This document shows, in pieces, positions 41,701 through 52,048 of a DNA stretch of 64,000 bases (position 1 is its first letter; every line of letters begins with the position of its first letter). Below the pieces are notes generated by a model. That model was not told the DNA's origin. It saw nothing but the letters and a program-made list of their open reading frames with translations, and did no database searches. This stretch comes from Diploscapter coronatus (taxonomy: Eukaryota; Nematoda; Chromadorea; Rhabditida; Rhabditidae), in assembly GCA_964036155.1 (NCBI GenBank), contig OZ038423.1:62015249-62079248 (forward strand), in the 5' to 3' direction. Position numbers and translations under genes: made by a program.

Positions 41701-42516
41701 GCAGCAAGCTAACCAGGTATTGAAAGTAAGAATTCGAATTTCTATCTCAAAAATCACTAGATGAGATCTAAGTTGCTGAACTCTGTCTATTTACGAACTT
41801 TGTACTCTAATTCCGCGCATTCATGAAATGCAACGCACTTATTTCAGCGCTGATATAAAAATCTCGAACTTTATGATTTCTTTTTCATAGCAGAGATGTA
41901 AAAATTTCAGGCCAAGCAGCAGCAGCTCGTCCACCCCCAGTCGACAGCTTCTTCCATGCCTACGATGCCGACCATCTCCGCAGTTCCTCACCCTCACCCC
42001 CATTCACTGCCGCCGACGCACATTACATCGCATCATCTGCTCTTCCCGACTCCAATGCCAATTCTACCGACTGCCATTTCCCCACTCTCAGCGGGACATC
42101 ACTCGGTCATCCGCAGTCCTAATTTGGCATCGTTTCCAAACTCGAGCCCGAACCTGATCAACGAAGGACCTGATGGGCCAGTCTTCCAGGTAACATTGCA
42201 TTTCTAGTATCATTTACTTTCTTGTAATTTCCGACTTATGACGCTGATCAGTTTCATAGTCTCGACAGCAACGCTTTGTTTGGGTCATGGAATTGACCTC
42301 ATGATTTTTATTGAGTTTGAAGAAACGCTTCACTTTTAGGCATTCCTGGAAGCAGTGCGCGCCACTGAAATTCAGTTCCAGAAAGCCTGGCCTGAGAATT
42401 TGAAGAGGAGCGCTGCAATTGCGATAGCCACTCCGGTTCCTATTGAGGCGGTGGTTATCAACTCGGCAAATCCCTCACCCAAGTCTACTACCAGCTCTGG
42501 CAAAAATTCTTCGTAA
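11715..42516 (+). CDS. Glutamine/alanine-rich, probably nuclear protein with a 21 kb first intron
   Basis: Exons: 11715-11805 (proposed first exon), 33111-33291, 39096-39213, 40562-40658, 40827-41125, 41231-41725, 41911-42189 and 42340-42516. They give about 578 residues with phases matching throughout. The exons from 33111 on are well supported. The first is inferred because it opens with ATG, ends at a donor in phase 1, and 33111 needs exactly that phase. If it is wrong, an unspliced in-frame ATG at 33017 or the internal Met at 33248 could serve. Visible features are SQLTPQQLM, then ASQEDILKLFERHQAAP, a basic KRPL and AAKRHMPSP patch (possible nuclear signal), a long QAQAQAQ tract (about 40880-40925), poly-Q near 41690, His/Pro-rich PHPHPHSLPP, and a C-terminal helix AFLEAVRATEIQFQKAWPEN. 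No DNA-binding or enzymatic domain is visible. Composition suggests a transcriptional co-regulator, but I do not recognise the family. Confidence 0.72.
16052..16771 (-). CDS. Small four-helix membrane protein, nested gene, family not recognised
   Basis: Six exons on the minus strand: 16771-16718, 16674-16561, 16517-16440, 16399-16327, 16282-16196 and 16146-16052. They encode 166 residues ending EDEKSRKEKNN before TGA. All five introns are about 40-50 nt, run GT to AG with TTTAG or TTACAG acceptors, and keep phase. That is hard to obtain by chance in a region otherwise free of exons. The protein begins with a short basic cytosolic-type stretch (MFPKLNDFLINQRR). Four hydrophobic segments follow: about residues 19-42 (SYTSVAPFIFIFTIATA), 60-82 (IFAIIVVFLEF), 108-136 (MILPAFLTYLAMA) and 139-150 (LIATFALLI). 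The tail is highly charged. The ATG follows ATTTAGA, compatible with trans-splicing. The layout recalls small tetraspan proteins that are common in nematodes, but I cannot name the family. It lies antisense inside the proposed 21 kb intron. Confidence 0.8.
20572..20640. other. Imperfect short hairpin
   Basis: ACATCTG and CAGATGT form the base. The inner segments TGCTGAT with ATCAGCA and GCATTTT with AAAATGC also pair, with small bulges and a loop of about 10 nt. Nothing further supports a function. Confidence 0.3.
23456..23758. mobile_element. Foldback (MITE-like) element, about 300 bp
   Basis: The two halves are inverted copies. CTATTG with CTTTCATTTC at the left edge pairs with the reverse complement of GAAATGAAAG and CAATAG at the right. 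GAAAATAGCTAAAAGC pairs with the reverse complement of the segment near 23700-23715, and GCGCTATTTCGCT at 23545 with AGCGAAATAGCG at 23679. The centre (CATTGCCTTTCCCT) also pairs with AGGGAAAAGCAATG. No coding capacity. Confidence 0.7.
29310..29396. repeat. Degenerate GARTCN hexamer repeat
   Basis: Two blocks of tandem GAATCA/GAATCGG/GAGTCG-type units flank a 25 bp spacer. The second block includes a small palindrome (GAGTCGAAATTCCGACTC). Non-coding. Confidence 0.5.
30206..30229. repeat. (TTCATTA)n short tandem repeat
   Basis: About three copies of a 7 nt unit, TTCATTA, in AT-rich non-coding DNA. Confidence 0.6.
30612..32250. mobile_element. Large inverted-repeat (foldback) element, about 1.64 kb
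   Basis: Left arm about 30612-31175 and right arm about 31690-32250 are reverse complements over about 560 bp with scattered differences. The arms enclose a spacer of about 515 bp. Termini read ATATTAGCCATTC on the left and its complement on the right. The block GCTTGGCACAGCCCGATA lies just inside the left end. Each arm contains the same 65-codon open frame (minus strand 31155-30958, plus strand 31716-31913), differing at two residues. This frame is a by-product of the repeat. I see no transposase and no convincing target-site duplication, so it is a non-autonomous element or the remains of a head-to-head duplication. Transcription across it would give long double-stranded RNA. Confidence 0.85.
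33292..39095. other. Intron of the Q-rich gene, 5.8 kb
   Basis: Bounded by donor ATGTAAGT at the left and acceptor GATTTCAG at the right, with phase 2 on both sides (codon AT|G). It is AT-rich. The only distinct structure is the hairpin at 36685-36767. A 104-codon minus-strand frame (37049-36735) is noted separately. Confidence 0.75.
36685..36767. ncRNA. Candidate microRNA precursor hairpin (83 nt)
   Basis: The 5' arm (36685-36720) begins CTCAGCCTAAAACTGCC, and the 3' arm (36731-36767) ends GGCAGTTTTTATGCTGAG. They pair almost perfectly over about 36 bp, with a few mismatches and bulges and a 10 nt loop ACCGATCCGC. The size, stem length and internal mismatches suit an animal precursor. The sequence is palindromic on both strands, so the strand is undetermined; sense to the host gene is the simplest guess. 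A very short palindromic repeat of the CTGCCTGTCGGCA type remains possible. I do not recognise a known nematode seed. Confidence 0.5.
39214..40561. other. Intron of the Q-rich gene, 1.35 kb
   Basis: Runs from donor TTTGTAAGTC to acceptor AGTTCCAG, phase 0 on both sides. AT-rich, and no other feature was seen in it. Confidence 0.8.
40880..40925 (+). repeat. Imperfect CARGCW repeat encoding Gln-Ala
   Basis: Alternating CAA/CAG and GCA/GCC/GCT codons encode a QAQAQAQ run in exon 5 of the Q-rich gene. Codon variation shows it is an old, non-expanding repeat. Confidence 0.75.
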
Positions 42517-44753
42517 CCGAAAACTTCCTCTTGCACCAAATCAAGTCATCGTTTCACTATCCTACAAATATTTGATAATCATTTATTTTGATTTGTGAAA
42601 TGATGAAATATTCCCATGCTTATCATTATATTCAGTCATAATTGTTGCATTCACCAAAATTATATTTATTTTTATTGCGTATTTCTTCACTATTTTGATA
42701 CAATAGTATATATCATCCAGAAATCGTCACTAATCTTTCAAATCTTCCTATCAGATATCAGCACTTCCAGAAAAGCTCAGGAAACCTGCAGCTAACAATT
42801 CCGTCGCAAATCTTTCACGTCGTTCAGCGCGTTTTGTTCGATTTCTTCTCTTCGATCTCATCTATTTTCACTGTTCGATTGTGTGTAATCAAATTATTTG
42901 CTGTTCGTTGTTGTATTTGAACATTTATCCGAAAGATACACCCTGACTGATCTCAGGCTCATCGATTTCGAAATGCAACTGATGAAGATCATGATGTCTA
43001 TGAGTAAGGCAAGAATTTCAAATAAATTTATTTTATTTTATCAATTGCAATTCGAAATTATTTCCGTACCTATTATTCTGACCATTTAGTAAAGTACTGT
43101 TTAGCGTACAATAAAATATGAATATCGCAGATTACTTTAGTCGATCAATCAATGTTTGGATTTCGATAATGATCTGAATATTCTTTTCATTAGTGGATAA
43201 CAAAATTCATTTGGATCACTTATCAAACCTCCAAGATAGTCATCAGTCAGATTTCCGTTTGTTGTTTTTTTACATGTACAGCGACCATTGTGATCACGTT
43301 AACAAGCATATGAAACGTCCTTTCACATTCAAATTTACCCTCGTTTAATAGATTAGCTACTTACAAATTTGATCATAACATTCTTGAGTTCAAAATACTC
43401 GGTTCTTGCCCGTTTGATCAAGTTTGCTAGAAAAGTTAACGATTATTTCAAAGTTCTTATCCTCCATAAAATATTTCTTTGATATCGTTCAGATCCTAAT
43501 TCCCTCTGTTGCAGTCTCTCATTTTCTCATTTGAGTGACCTCAACCAAAGCCTTTCCACGCAAATTTTCTCACCAACTCTGAAAAGTTTACCATCATTGT
43601 ACAGAAAAATCTGGTTTATCATTATTTTCTTTCAAAATTTATATCGAAATTCACATTTTAAAACTACTTGTTTCGTCTCTATAACCTTGCAACAATAAAT
43701 AAATCAGTCATACATTTTAATCTGAAAAACGTTTATATTCCAAAAAATGTGTATTCTTGGAAGCTTCTATCTAAATTAAGACTAATCTCGTCTATCATAT
43801 CTGTAACAAACATGTGCTAATCCTCTGTCAATTTTATTTTTGAATTAAGATTATCTAAATTTGGCGGTATTTTTGGGAAGCATGTAATGGATTAGGGGCT
43901 ATGCAATATGCATGCGATACTGAAGATCTAAATCTAAATGCAGACGAGATTAGCTGCTAAATCACTAATCTGTTTGGATTAATCAAATATATCTCTGACT
44001 CTACTCAATTTTTCTATTTGGTTTCATCTCTGCTCATTCTGTAGATACAGCTCCAGTTATAAATTATCCTAGAAATTATTGTAGCTCAGAGAATAGATAG
44101 ACTTAGACTTTGAAAGTTCACAATTCAGTGTCTAATTCTATCATATCGGATTACCGCAAACGCATAATAATCTCTTCACATCCTAAAATCAAAGCGTTAC
44201 GCACTAAATGGACTTTCAATAATCCGAAATAAACACTGGAATTGCGACATCCTTGATCATGAACACATGGAACCGCAAATGGCTTTAAATAATTTAGTTT
44301 TCTAAAATTTTCTACTCTAAATAATCAAATATGATGCATATCTAAGGCATTAGTGAAGAAGGAATAAAATCGAGATTATTTTTTATTGAAAGGTGCCACC
44401 AAAACGATCAGGAAAATGAACACGATTTCGTAATATAAAAATCCCACGAGCGCCTGCGGACACGCACTTTCAGACAAGATTTTCTGGTGAACAACCACTT
44501 CTATGGGGGTTCGTCGGTTCTGATAGTGATCTTTCGAATGGATCACAGAAATTACACCACTTGAAAATTCTATCCAACTAAAACTTGATCCTTTCCTTCG
44601 TTAAATCAACTTCAAAATTATGAAGAAAGGTTAATTTAGTAAAGTAAATACTTCATCAAAACAATCAATGTCGTATATTCATAAATGGCAAAATGACAAA
44701 ATTCAATACTTCGTAGCTTTTGAAAATACGCTATTATCAACGCGGAAATATGT
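42517..44753. other. 3' flank of the Q-rich gene and intergenic DNA
   Basis: AT-rich sequence holding the 3' UTR of the plus-strand gene and DNA leading to the foldback element. A short frame at 42898-43089 (LSERYTLTDLRLIDFEMQL) looks mildly protein-like but has no supported splice partner. Nothing else is visible. Confidence 0.45.
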
Positions 44754-45538
44754 TATTGTCGATTGTAAACGACTTGGCCGTCGCTAGTGCCCTCGCAACA
44801 GGGAAGGTGCGAAACGCGTCGCGCCCTCATGCGTTGCGGCTTTCGTTGTGAAAAGCATTTTTCACACAAGATTCTGATTTTCCGTCGGAATTTCGCAATT
44901 ATCCGCTAATTAATGACAATTAGTGCTAATTATGATTAAATTATCGATTGTTGAGTGAAAATTTGCTTATGTCTCGTTTTTAGCGATTTCTGGACGATTT
45001 ATTGGAATTGAAACATTTTTAATGATTTTCTTCTACAGAACGTTGGCGCTGATTTGGAGGAGCTCGTTGCAGGGCGGCACGCAAATGGTCGGACTTACTT
45101 ATGCCTGAAAAAACTGCTCAAGAAATCATTTGATCGAAAAACAAGGCGAAAAATTACGAAAAACTGGGGAAAACACGGAATAAAACGAAATTGAAGTCTG
45201 TGTCTGTAATGATTCTGTAAATATTTACCAATTATCGATGATTTTAAAAGTTCTGTCGAAGAAAATCATAAAAAATGTTCAAATTTCAATAAATCGTCTA
45301 GAAATCACTAAAAATGAGATAAAAGCAAATTTTCACTCAACAAACTGATAATCTAATCATAATTGGCGCTAATTGCCATTAATTAGCGGATGATTGCGAA
45401 ATTCCGACGGAAAATTAGAATCTTGTGTGAAAAATGCTTTTCACAACGAAAGCCGCGACGCATGAGGACGCGACGCGTTTCGCACCTTCCCTGTTGCGAA
45501 GGGCACTTGCGACGGCCAAGTCGTTTACAATCGACAAT
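44754..45538. mobile_element. Foldback (MITE-like) element, about 785 bp
   Basis: Arms of about 290 bp are reverse complements, about 44754-45042 and 45246-45538. They start with TATTGTCGATTGTAAACG and contain GGGAAGGTGCGAAACGCGTC near the outside and GTTGAGTGAAAATTTGCTT further in. The unpaired centre is about 200 bp. No transposase is encoded. It is more GC-rich than its surroundings and lies between two convergent genes, the Q-rich gene and the TGF-beta ligand. Confidence 0.8.
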
Positions 45539-45746
45539 ATTTTGAAGCTTAAAATTTATCAATTTGAACCCACAGAAAAACACCTCTCCATCGTCTTTTA
45601 AAATGCTAATTTATTTACAAGGAAATAAAATTATGACAAAGTTTAATAAATAGATATCAAAAACGGTTGAATTATTCCATAAGTTATGAGATTTCATAAA
45701 TGAGAGTTAAAGCTTCATCAACGAAAAATAATTGACTTTTGAATTT

Positions 45747-47852
45747 TTATACACAGGCACAGGAATTGACGATGATGTTGGGGAAATTGCGAAGGACGAG
45801 ACGATTTTTCGAATCTCTGAAGATAAACATTAGAAGGAAAAGTGATTTCTCTTCATACTTATGCAGGAGAGTAAGTGAATGAGTCTTCCTTGGTGCGCAG
45901 CAGACAGGCACGTTTTCGTGAAGCAGTGATTGCAGAATTGCGTGATTTGTAGGATTTCCTTCCTGAAGAATAGTTTTCTAAATTTTCCCGGTAAATCATA
46001 AATTGGAAACATCAATTCATCATGATAAGAACTTTGATTTATCTGAAGTTATCTTCAGCAATGTCTTACTATTTAGGGATTTGCCTCATGAAAATCAATT
46101 TTGATACATTTTTGAAAATGATAATTCTTTGCCTTCTTTAGAGGTAGTTGGCAAGAGCCTTCACATCGACCGGATTCCATGAAAGCGGGATACTGGATGA
46201 TATTGTCCAATCCCAATTCTTTCATGTCGACAGTTTCTGTGTATTTTTCACATCCCTGAATTTTTAGTTTCAACCATTTTATCAATCAGAAAGGAATTGC
46301 CTTCTTCTGTTCCTCGTTCAAGAGAACGACTCTGATGTCGTTCTTCTTTTCGCCAATTTCATCGTTTTTCTTTGTTTCTTCAGGCTCTCCAAATCCAGCC
46401 CATAAATCAAACTCGCCGCTTTTCACGCGTCGATTTGTTGCACGAATCTAAAATTTACATGTCGTTCAATCTCCAAAACTTGGATTTAGTATAATGATGA
46501 GACATCATATTGCCATGCATTCTTCTTATCGAAACTCATCCTTGCCTCCAACTCTGCACGTCGTCTCATCATTTCCGAATATATTATATAAATTCACACA
46601 ATAACCTTGTATCCATTCAGATTTTCCTGACTAATCGATTCCGATTCTGCATCAGGTTCCTGTAGAGACGCATCTTCCGCTTTTGATCGTGATTCATAAC
46701 CGTAATAGCCTAAATGATGAAATGATTACCCGAATTGATTTGCTTCAAAATTCTAACCCAGCTGTCTTCGTTTCCTCTTGACGATCTCCACTTTCTCCTT
46801 TACTTTGTTCGCATCGATTGTGTTGTCGCCTTGAGCGTATATGAGTAGAAATGGCTGACTCCATCGGATCATTTCATGATAGGGCTTCATCCGCAATCGG
46901 TCCCGAGTTATCTACAATTATGCCTTTATTATTTATTTCAACCGTCATCAAAATCAGATGAATTGAACATCGTCAAAATAAACGAGACTGTTATGACAAT
47001 TCAACCCAGTTCATTGTGAACGTCCAAGTGTCTATTCGGAATAAGTTGTACCCGAAAAGCGATCTGCGTGGCTCCCAAATGAACAGATTCAAAAGCGGCT
47101 TTCGTTGCATCCCACACCACTTCTTCATCGCTATTCGATGGAATCTTCTTCATTCCTTGTTCTCTAAAATTTAACTTGGCAATTTGTTACCTTCTATATG
47201 CCGTCTTTGAAGTTAAGAAATAAAGCCATTGTAAAATTTTATGAATCTAAAAATCGGACCTGCAATACTCATTTAGACATACAGTTCTCGCTCGAATGCC
47301 TTTCGATCTCTTCCGCGATGAGTCAGGCTTCTTGAGTGTGAAGTGTAGCTCCGCCCTCTGCATCGTTTCTTGATCGAGATCGGAAATGTCGAAAACGAGG
47401 ACTTGATGCTCGCGGTATTTAGCTAAAATGTACAATGATAATCTAAACATCAATCATAGTCCGACCTATTCCAGCGGGAATAGCTCGAACTGTATTTCCG
47501 TCATCTGATCCGTCGTCTTCGATGAATGTTCGATAGAGCTGACGCATGTAGGAATTGATAGCTCTATTCGCTAATGAGTTTGAGGAGTCTAAAATTCAGC
47601 ATTCTAAATAGAAAATTCGAATTTTTCTTACTTATTGCAGGCTCATCATCGAATTGCATCATAGAGAGAATAGTCTGTCGAAGGACATCTCTGTCTACTA
47701 ACTGTTGATTATCAGCTGTTTCTGCTAGATAATTAAGACATTTGGAAAAACAAAACTTCTCCAAAAATACCTGACAATCGCCGATCCTTCGCTGCATCGA
47801 ATCGACCGAGCAGCGCAGTCAAACAGGTCAGCTGCCAAAATATAGCGGTCAT
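45747..47852 (-). CDS. TGF-beta superfamily ligand, BMP-like
   Basis: Secreted precursor of 424 residues. Exons on the minus strand: 47852-47771, 47724-47632, 47588-47466, 47422-47260, 47163-47052, 46911-46758, 46709-46606, 46447-46301, 46255-46133, 45962-45859 and 45816-45747. All phases agree. Signal peptide MTAIFWQLTCLTALLG. The propeptide shows RQTILSMMQF, YMRQLYRTF, AELHFTLKK and QPFLLIYAQGD. A furin-type site RKRR lies at 237-240, then an 87-residue charged linker. The cystine-knot domain starts at Cys328 and has all seven cysteines: C328, the CEGSC pair 357/361, CC at 388-389, and C421 and C423 in the end SCACV. NPTNHAILQSLL is diagnostic. Two introns seem to use GC donors (after 46301 and 46133). 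C. elegans relatives are dbl-1, unc-129, tig-2, tig-3 and daf-7. If synteny on chromosome IV holds, unc-129 is the candidate, but the sequence alone does not settle this. Confidence 0.93.
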
Positions 47853-50800
47853 CGAATATTGGTGAACATTTGACCAATTGTATCAACTATCGAATATCGC
47901 TGAAATTTGCGTCTTACACGAAGAAAAATGAACGAAAAACTTCAATTTGGATTATTCATCAAATACAAATCCGACTTTAGTTATGACAAAACGAACAAGC
48001 GAATGCGGCAATAAAGGAATTTGAGGATGAAAAATGTGGGAAACAGAAGAAGCAAAGACATAACAAGCCGAAGATTTGTCAGTTGACAGAGTCGCGACGT
48101 CCCTGGAGACAGATTCAAATATACAAGTGGAGCAGAAGGTGACAAGAGTTTCATGAAACTGAAAGAGAACAAAGACGACATGAAATGAAAATTCTTCCAC
48201 ATCAAATCAAACATGAAAACAGCTTTAGAATTTTAGAATCTTGGAAATCAAATATCAAACTGACAAAATGAAAAAGAGCTATCCGGTAATAAATCAAGAT
48301 GATACCAGAATTATGTATTGGCAGAAGTAAATATTTTCATTTTAAAAATTTCAAAATTAACCACTCCAAAGTTGTACTCATTCATCACAATCATATGATG
48401 ATACAAGTCTGACGTGAACTCGATCGATAAGACATTATCAAAGCCATAAAATATCGATGATATTCCAGAGAGAAGAGTCCAAATAAGGATGAGGAGAGAG
48501 GCAATTGGCCCAGTAAAGTGCGTTAGCACGTTATCAAGAGGATAGTAACCTGAGAACTGCCTAACTGGCTCTGATGAGGAAGTGGAGGTCAATGGAGGGT
48601 TATAGACAGAGAAGTGCGCCTACAAATCTACCTAATAGTTCCAAGTGAGTGATTTATTGTCAGGAATTATTTGGGAAGAAAATAATGTCTAAATCTTTAT
48701 TTTTTATAGATTCAAAAAAATTTATGTTAGCATCAATGAATTGAAAGCTTCTTGGCATGAAAAGGCAATGGAATTATCGTGCATCTTATCACCAGTCTTC
48801 CATATAACGAATCTACAATATTTTCGATGACTTTACATTAGGATTTTAATAAATAGTGGAATTAAGATAATTAAAAAGGAGCACGAACAAGGTCAATCAA
48901 GAAATTTCAATGTTCTATCTACAAAAAGCCGAACTTCTTCAAATCGTAGACATCAAATGAAAGTCGTAAATAAGACAAATTCAATGTTGTTTCAGGAATG
49001 AGAAGCGGATAAGACAAAAGGGCAGATAATGGGCAATTGTTGTTGTAGAAAGAGATAAAGATTTGGGAAGGCAGGGAGGGAAGGACTAAGAGCCGTGGTG
49101 CTCTGCTGCAGGAATGAGGAGAAACGTTTCCTCGCAATCCGACATTTGTCCCGCGCTAAAGAGTCGTAGATAACACTGAATGAGGTAAAGAAGATAAACT
49201 CATTTCTGGCAGGGAGGGTAAAACCAACCAAGAAGACGATCGTTGGAAAAGGTTTTTGAGGTAAAGAAAAATTTCGAATAAAAACGGGCAATTTCTGGCA
49301 TGAAATATTTTCTCGGAAAATATCGCAGGAAGATCCCAGAATACACGATGAAATACCATAATAAAGAGAACATTCGTGAAATGAATAGAGATGGACTATC
49401 CATGGTTAGATTTTGGCACCTCGTAACCTTTCGAGAGCGCAAGCAAATACATATTTGTCCAACAAAACCCTTCTGTCTCTTTGTTTCAATACCATTTCTT
49501 TTGTGTATCCTTGAATATTTTCGTCTTTATCCCATAATATCTCAATTCTCTCCAATGCACGCCCATTTGCATACATCCAATGGCCTGCCTCTCCGCAGCT
49601 CATCGAACTTGCGTGCGGTAATTACTTAATTACAGTATTTATAACAATGACAAAGACAAATGATGTATGAGAGAGAAGGACAATGCAAAGACAAGCAGAA
49701 AAAGAGCTGTGAACAGAGGAGAAATGCGCAGTCAAGGACAACACAGACAAATGGGGACAACAATATAGAAATGTGAATAAAATGAATCAACATCATGTAT
49801 TCGTAGAAATTGCATAAGTTTAGAGGAAAGGTTTTTTTCTTTCTGGGCGAAATCAATATGATCTGTCAGAAAGCTTGCATGTTTCATAAGTAACTCAAAA
49901 TGTGTAAACTTTAGATATGATGAAGTATACATGTTTACATAAATTTTTATGAAAAATGAAACATTATTAGTTTGGTTAAAATATAATTGTTCAGGAAAAC
50001 AATTTTTCATTGTAAACTATGCAATAACTTCTTCATCGAGAATTACAATGCAAAAGTGAGAATAAAATTTTGAAAACTGGAAACTCATAGGAAAAATTTT
50101 CGATTTGATGATTCAGATATCTCGAAGTCTTTAGTCGACTTGAAATAACATTTCGGACAAAATTAATCGGCAACCTGCTGCAGCAAAGATAACATTGACT
50201 CTTCGCGCGAGTTGTAACGACACGACAGGATGATGAATTACAGAAAGAAAGGGATGAGAGATTCAACAGGGGATGATTGCATCATGATAGCCACCTGGTA
50301 TACGACTATCAATTTGAGCTAAATTTCGAAAGTCGATTATTTCGAATCAACTGATTTCAATAATTTCGAATGCATAGAAAGGCGATCATCTAATTTGGCA
50401 ATCTTGATGATAATAAACTGCATCGTTGCCAAAAGTCAAAACGATTTAATTGTTCTAATAGTTCAAATATTCAATCTTTCTTCGAAAAATGAACAAAGAT
50501 GATAGAATACTTTCAACTACCGCAATCCTCCTTCAAAGTCCAACTAACCTAATAATGAGAGAGATGGAAATTGGACAAATTCATCGAATGATTAGGTCAG
50601 CACACACACACACTATTCATTCGACTATTCGACCGTATGCAAACAATTCGAATGGATTTGCGGATTTGTTAGATAAAGCAGACTAGAAAGGGAGATAAAC
50701 GGAGCCAATTACGAGCTCAGCTCCTTACCAGTCCCTCTGTATACCATTAATTCTTCCGCTGACTGACTAATTTTTCTCCGACTCTCCCAATCTCGAATAC

Positions 50801-52048
50801 TCTTTCAGTCGTTTCAAATTTACACAAAATTCGTTCAACCGAACAAAGCGACTATGAAACATTCTGCGTAAAGCAGAGTAGAACTACGGTAACTCGAGGG
50901 TTTCAGGAATAATAAAGATGAAGGTTGAATCGTAGAATTCCTAAAAATAAAATTCGGCATTCAATTAGGACAAAGAATATATATTTCTAATAGGAAAAGC
51001 TAAAATTTGAATGGCGAAAAATTCACTGAAAGTACAAAATCGATACAACCTATTTGAAATATCGAAATCACGTTTAAACCTCGTAAAATATGATTTTATA
51101 AAGTTTCATGTAACTTTTTGCCAATTTTTTTATCTGAGAAATGCATCTTAACTAATTTGCGTAATGCGAAATGCATTCATTTCAAAATTGTATTCCATGT
51201 GAATTGATTCAAGCAAATCGATATGTTGCGTAGCTTATCAGTTTGTCTCATTGCTTTAAAAAGGAAAAGTATTATTTCATATTTGCAGAACATAACGATG
51301 TCTCTCTGCGGCATATTTATGTATGCCAGTGGATCATTATTTCAATTCGAATGGTTTTCAATAATTTCTTCATGGCTGGATGAAGTTTTCTTTAATCGTG
51401 CTTGAATATTAAAATCGTCAATTTTCGAATTGTCTCCTTGACAATCATAATATTTCATAAGAAAAAATCGAATAAAATTGAAAGATGTTTGTCGCTAGGA
51501 ATTTTCATAAATTTGTCGAAAATGTTCCATCTGATTTTCTATTTTTGAAAAAACAAAATGTATGCATTTTCAGTTATTTTTTGCTTGAAAGTTTTGTAAT
51601 GTCTTCAAGCAATCACATATTCATTCGGTTTTTTTTAAAGATATGAGTAAATCTAAAAATTGTTTCCTTCTTATGCTAAATCGCATTTGAAAGATATTAC
51701 TCTGAAAGTCGACGTAGTTTAGTTTCGAAGTTTCATGGGTATTTTTTCATAAATATGTCACTTTCAAACAGGGAAAAATTTTGCGTCGCTTTTACGGCGC
51801 TTTTGCGACAGATTGGAAAGCGCCGTAAAAGTGACACAAAATTTTTCAGAGTAAGTCTTAACTTTTATATTATGAAATGTATTCTTACATTAGAAAATTG
51901 AAACGCGTGAATTTCTTATTGATAAAAAAAAACTATCCGCTAACTTCATAATATTTCTGTTCATCGCTCGCAATTTACTTGAAAATCATAGCCGAGAATA
52001 TTTATCACCTTGAAAATTTTCAGTCAACCCCCAAATGTTGTAGATTCT
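47853..52048. other. Upstream region between the TGF-beta and GT92 genes
   Basis: 4.2 kb separating two divergently transcribed genes. From about 47900 to 50300 the plus strand is purine-rich, so the minus strand is pyrimidine-rich, as in introns or outrons of minus-strand nematode genes. It may belong to the 5' region of the TGF-beta gene. Many open minus-strand frames here (for example 48592-48311 and 49291-48992) are low-complexity and lack exon partners. The right part is AT-rich and holds a small hairpin at 51774-51846. Confidence 0.45.
51774..51846. repeat. Small palindromic hairpin element
   Basis: A 30 bp stem: AAAAATTTTGCGTCGCTTTT at the left pairs with AAAAGTGACACAAAATTTTT at the right. 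GCGCC/GGCGC is at the inner end, with two mismatches and a loop of about 13 nt. Likely a miniature foldback repeat about 200 bp upstream of the GT92 gene. Confidence 0.6.

Noticed and set aside
48311..48592. Hydrophobic 93-codon minus-strand frame (GPIASLLILIWTLLSGI)
   Set aside because: It could be a membrane exon, but it has no convincing flanking splice sites or neighbouring exons in phase, and it lies in a strand-biased region full of similar frames.
49300..49629. 109-codon plus-strand frame with a hydrophobic stretch
   Set aside because: No homology recognised and no exon partners; several overlapping minus-strand frames are equally long.
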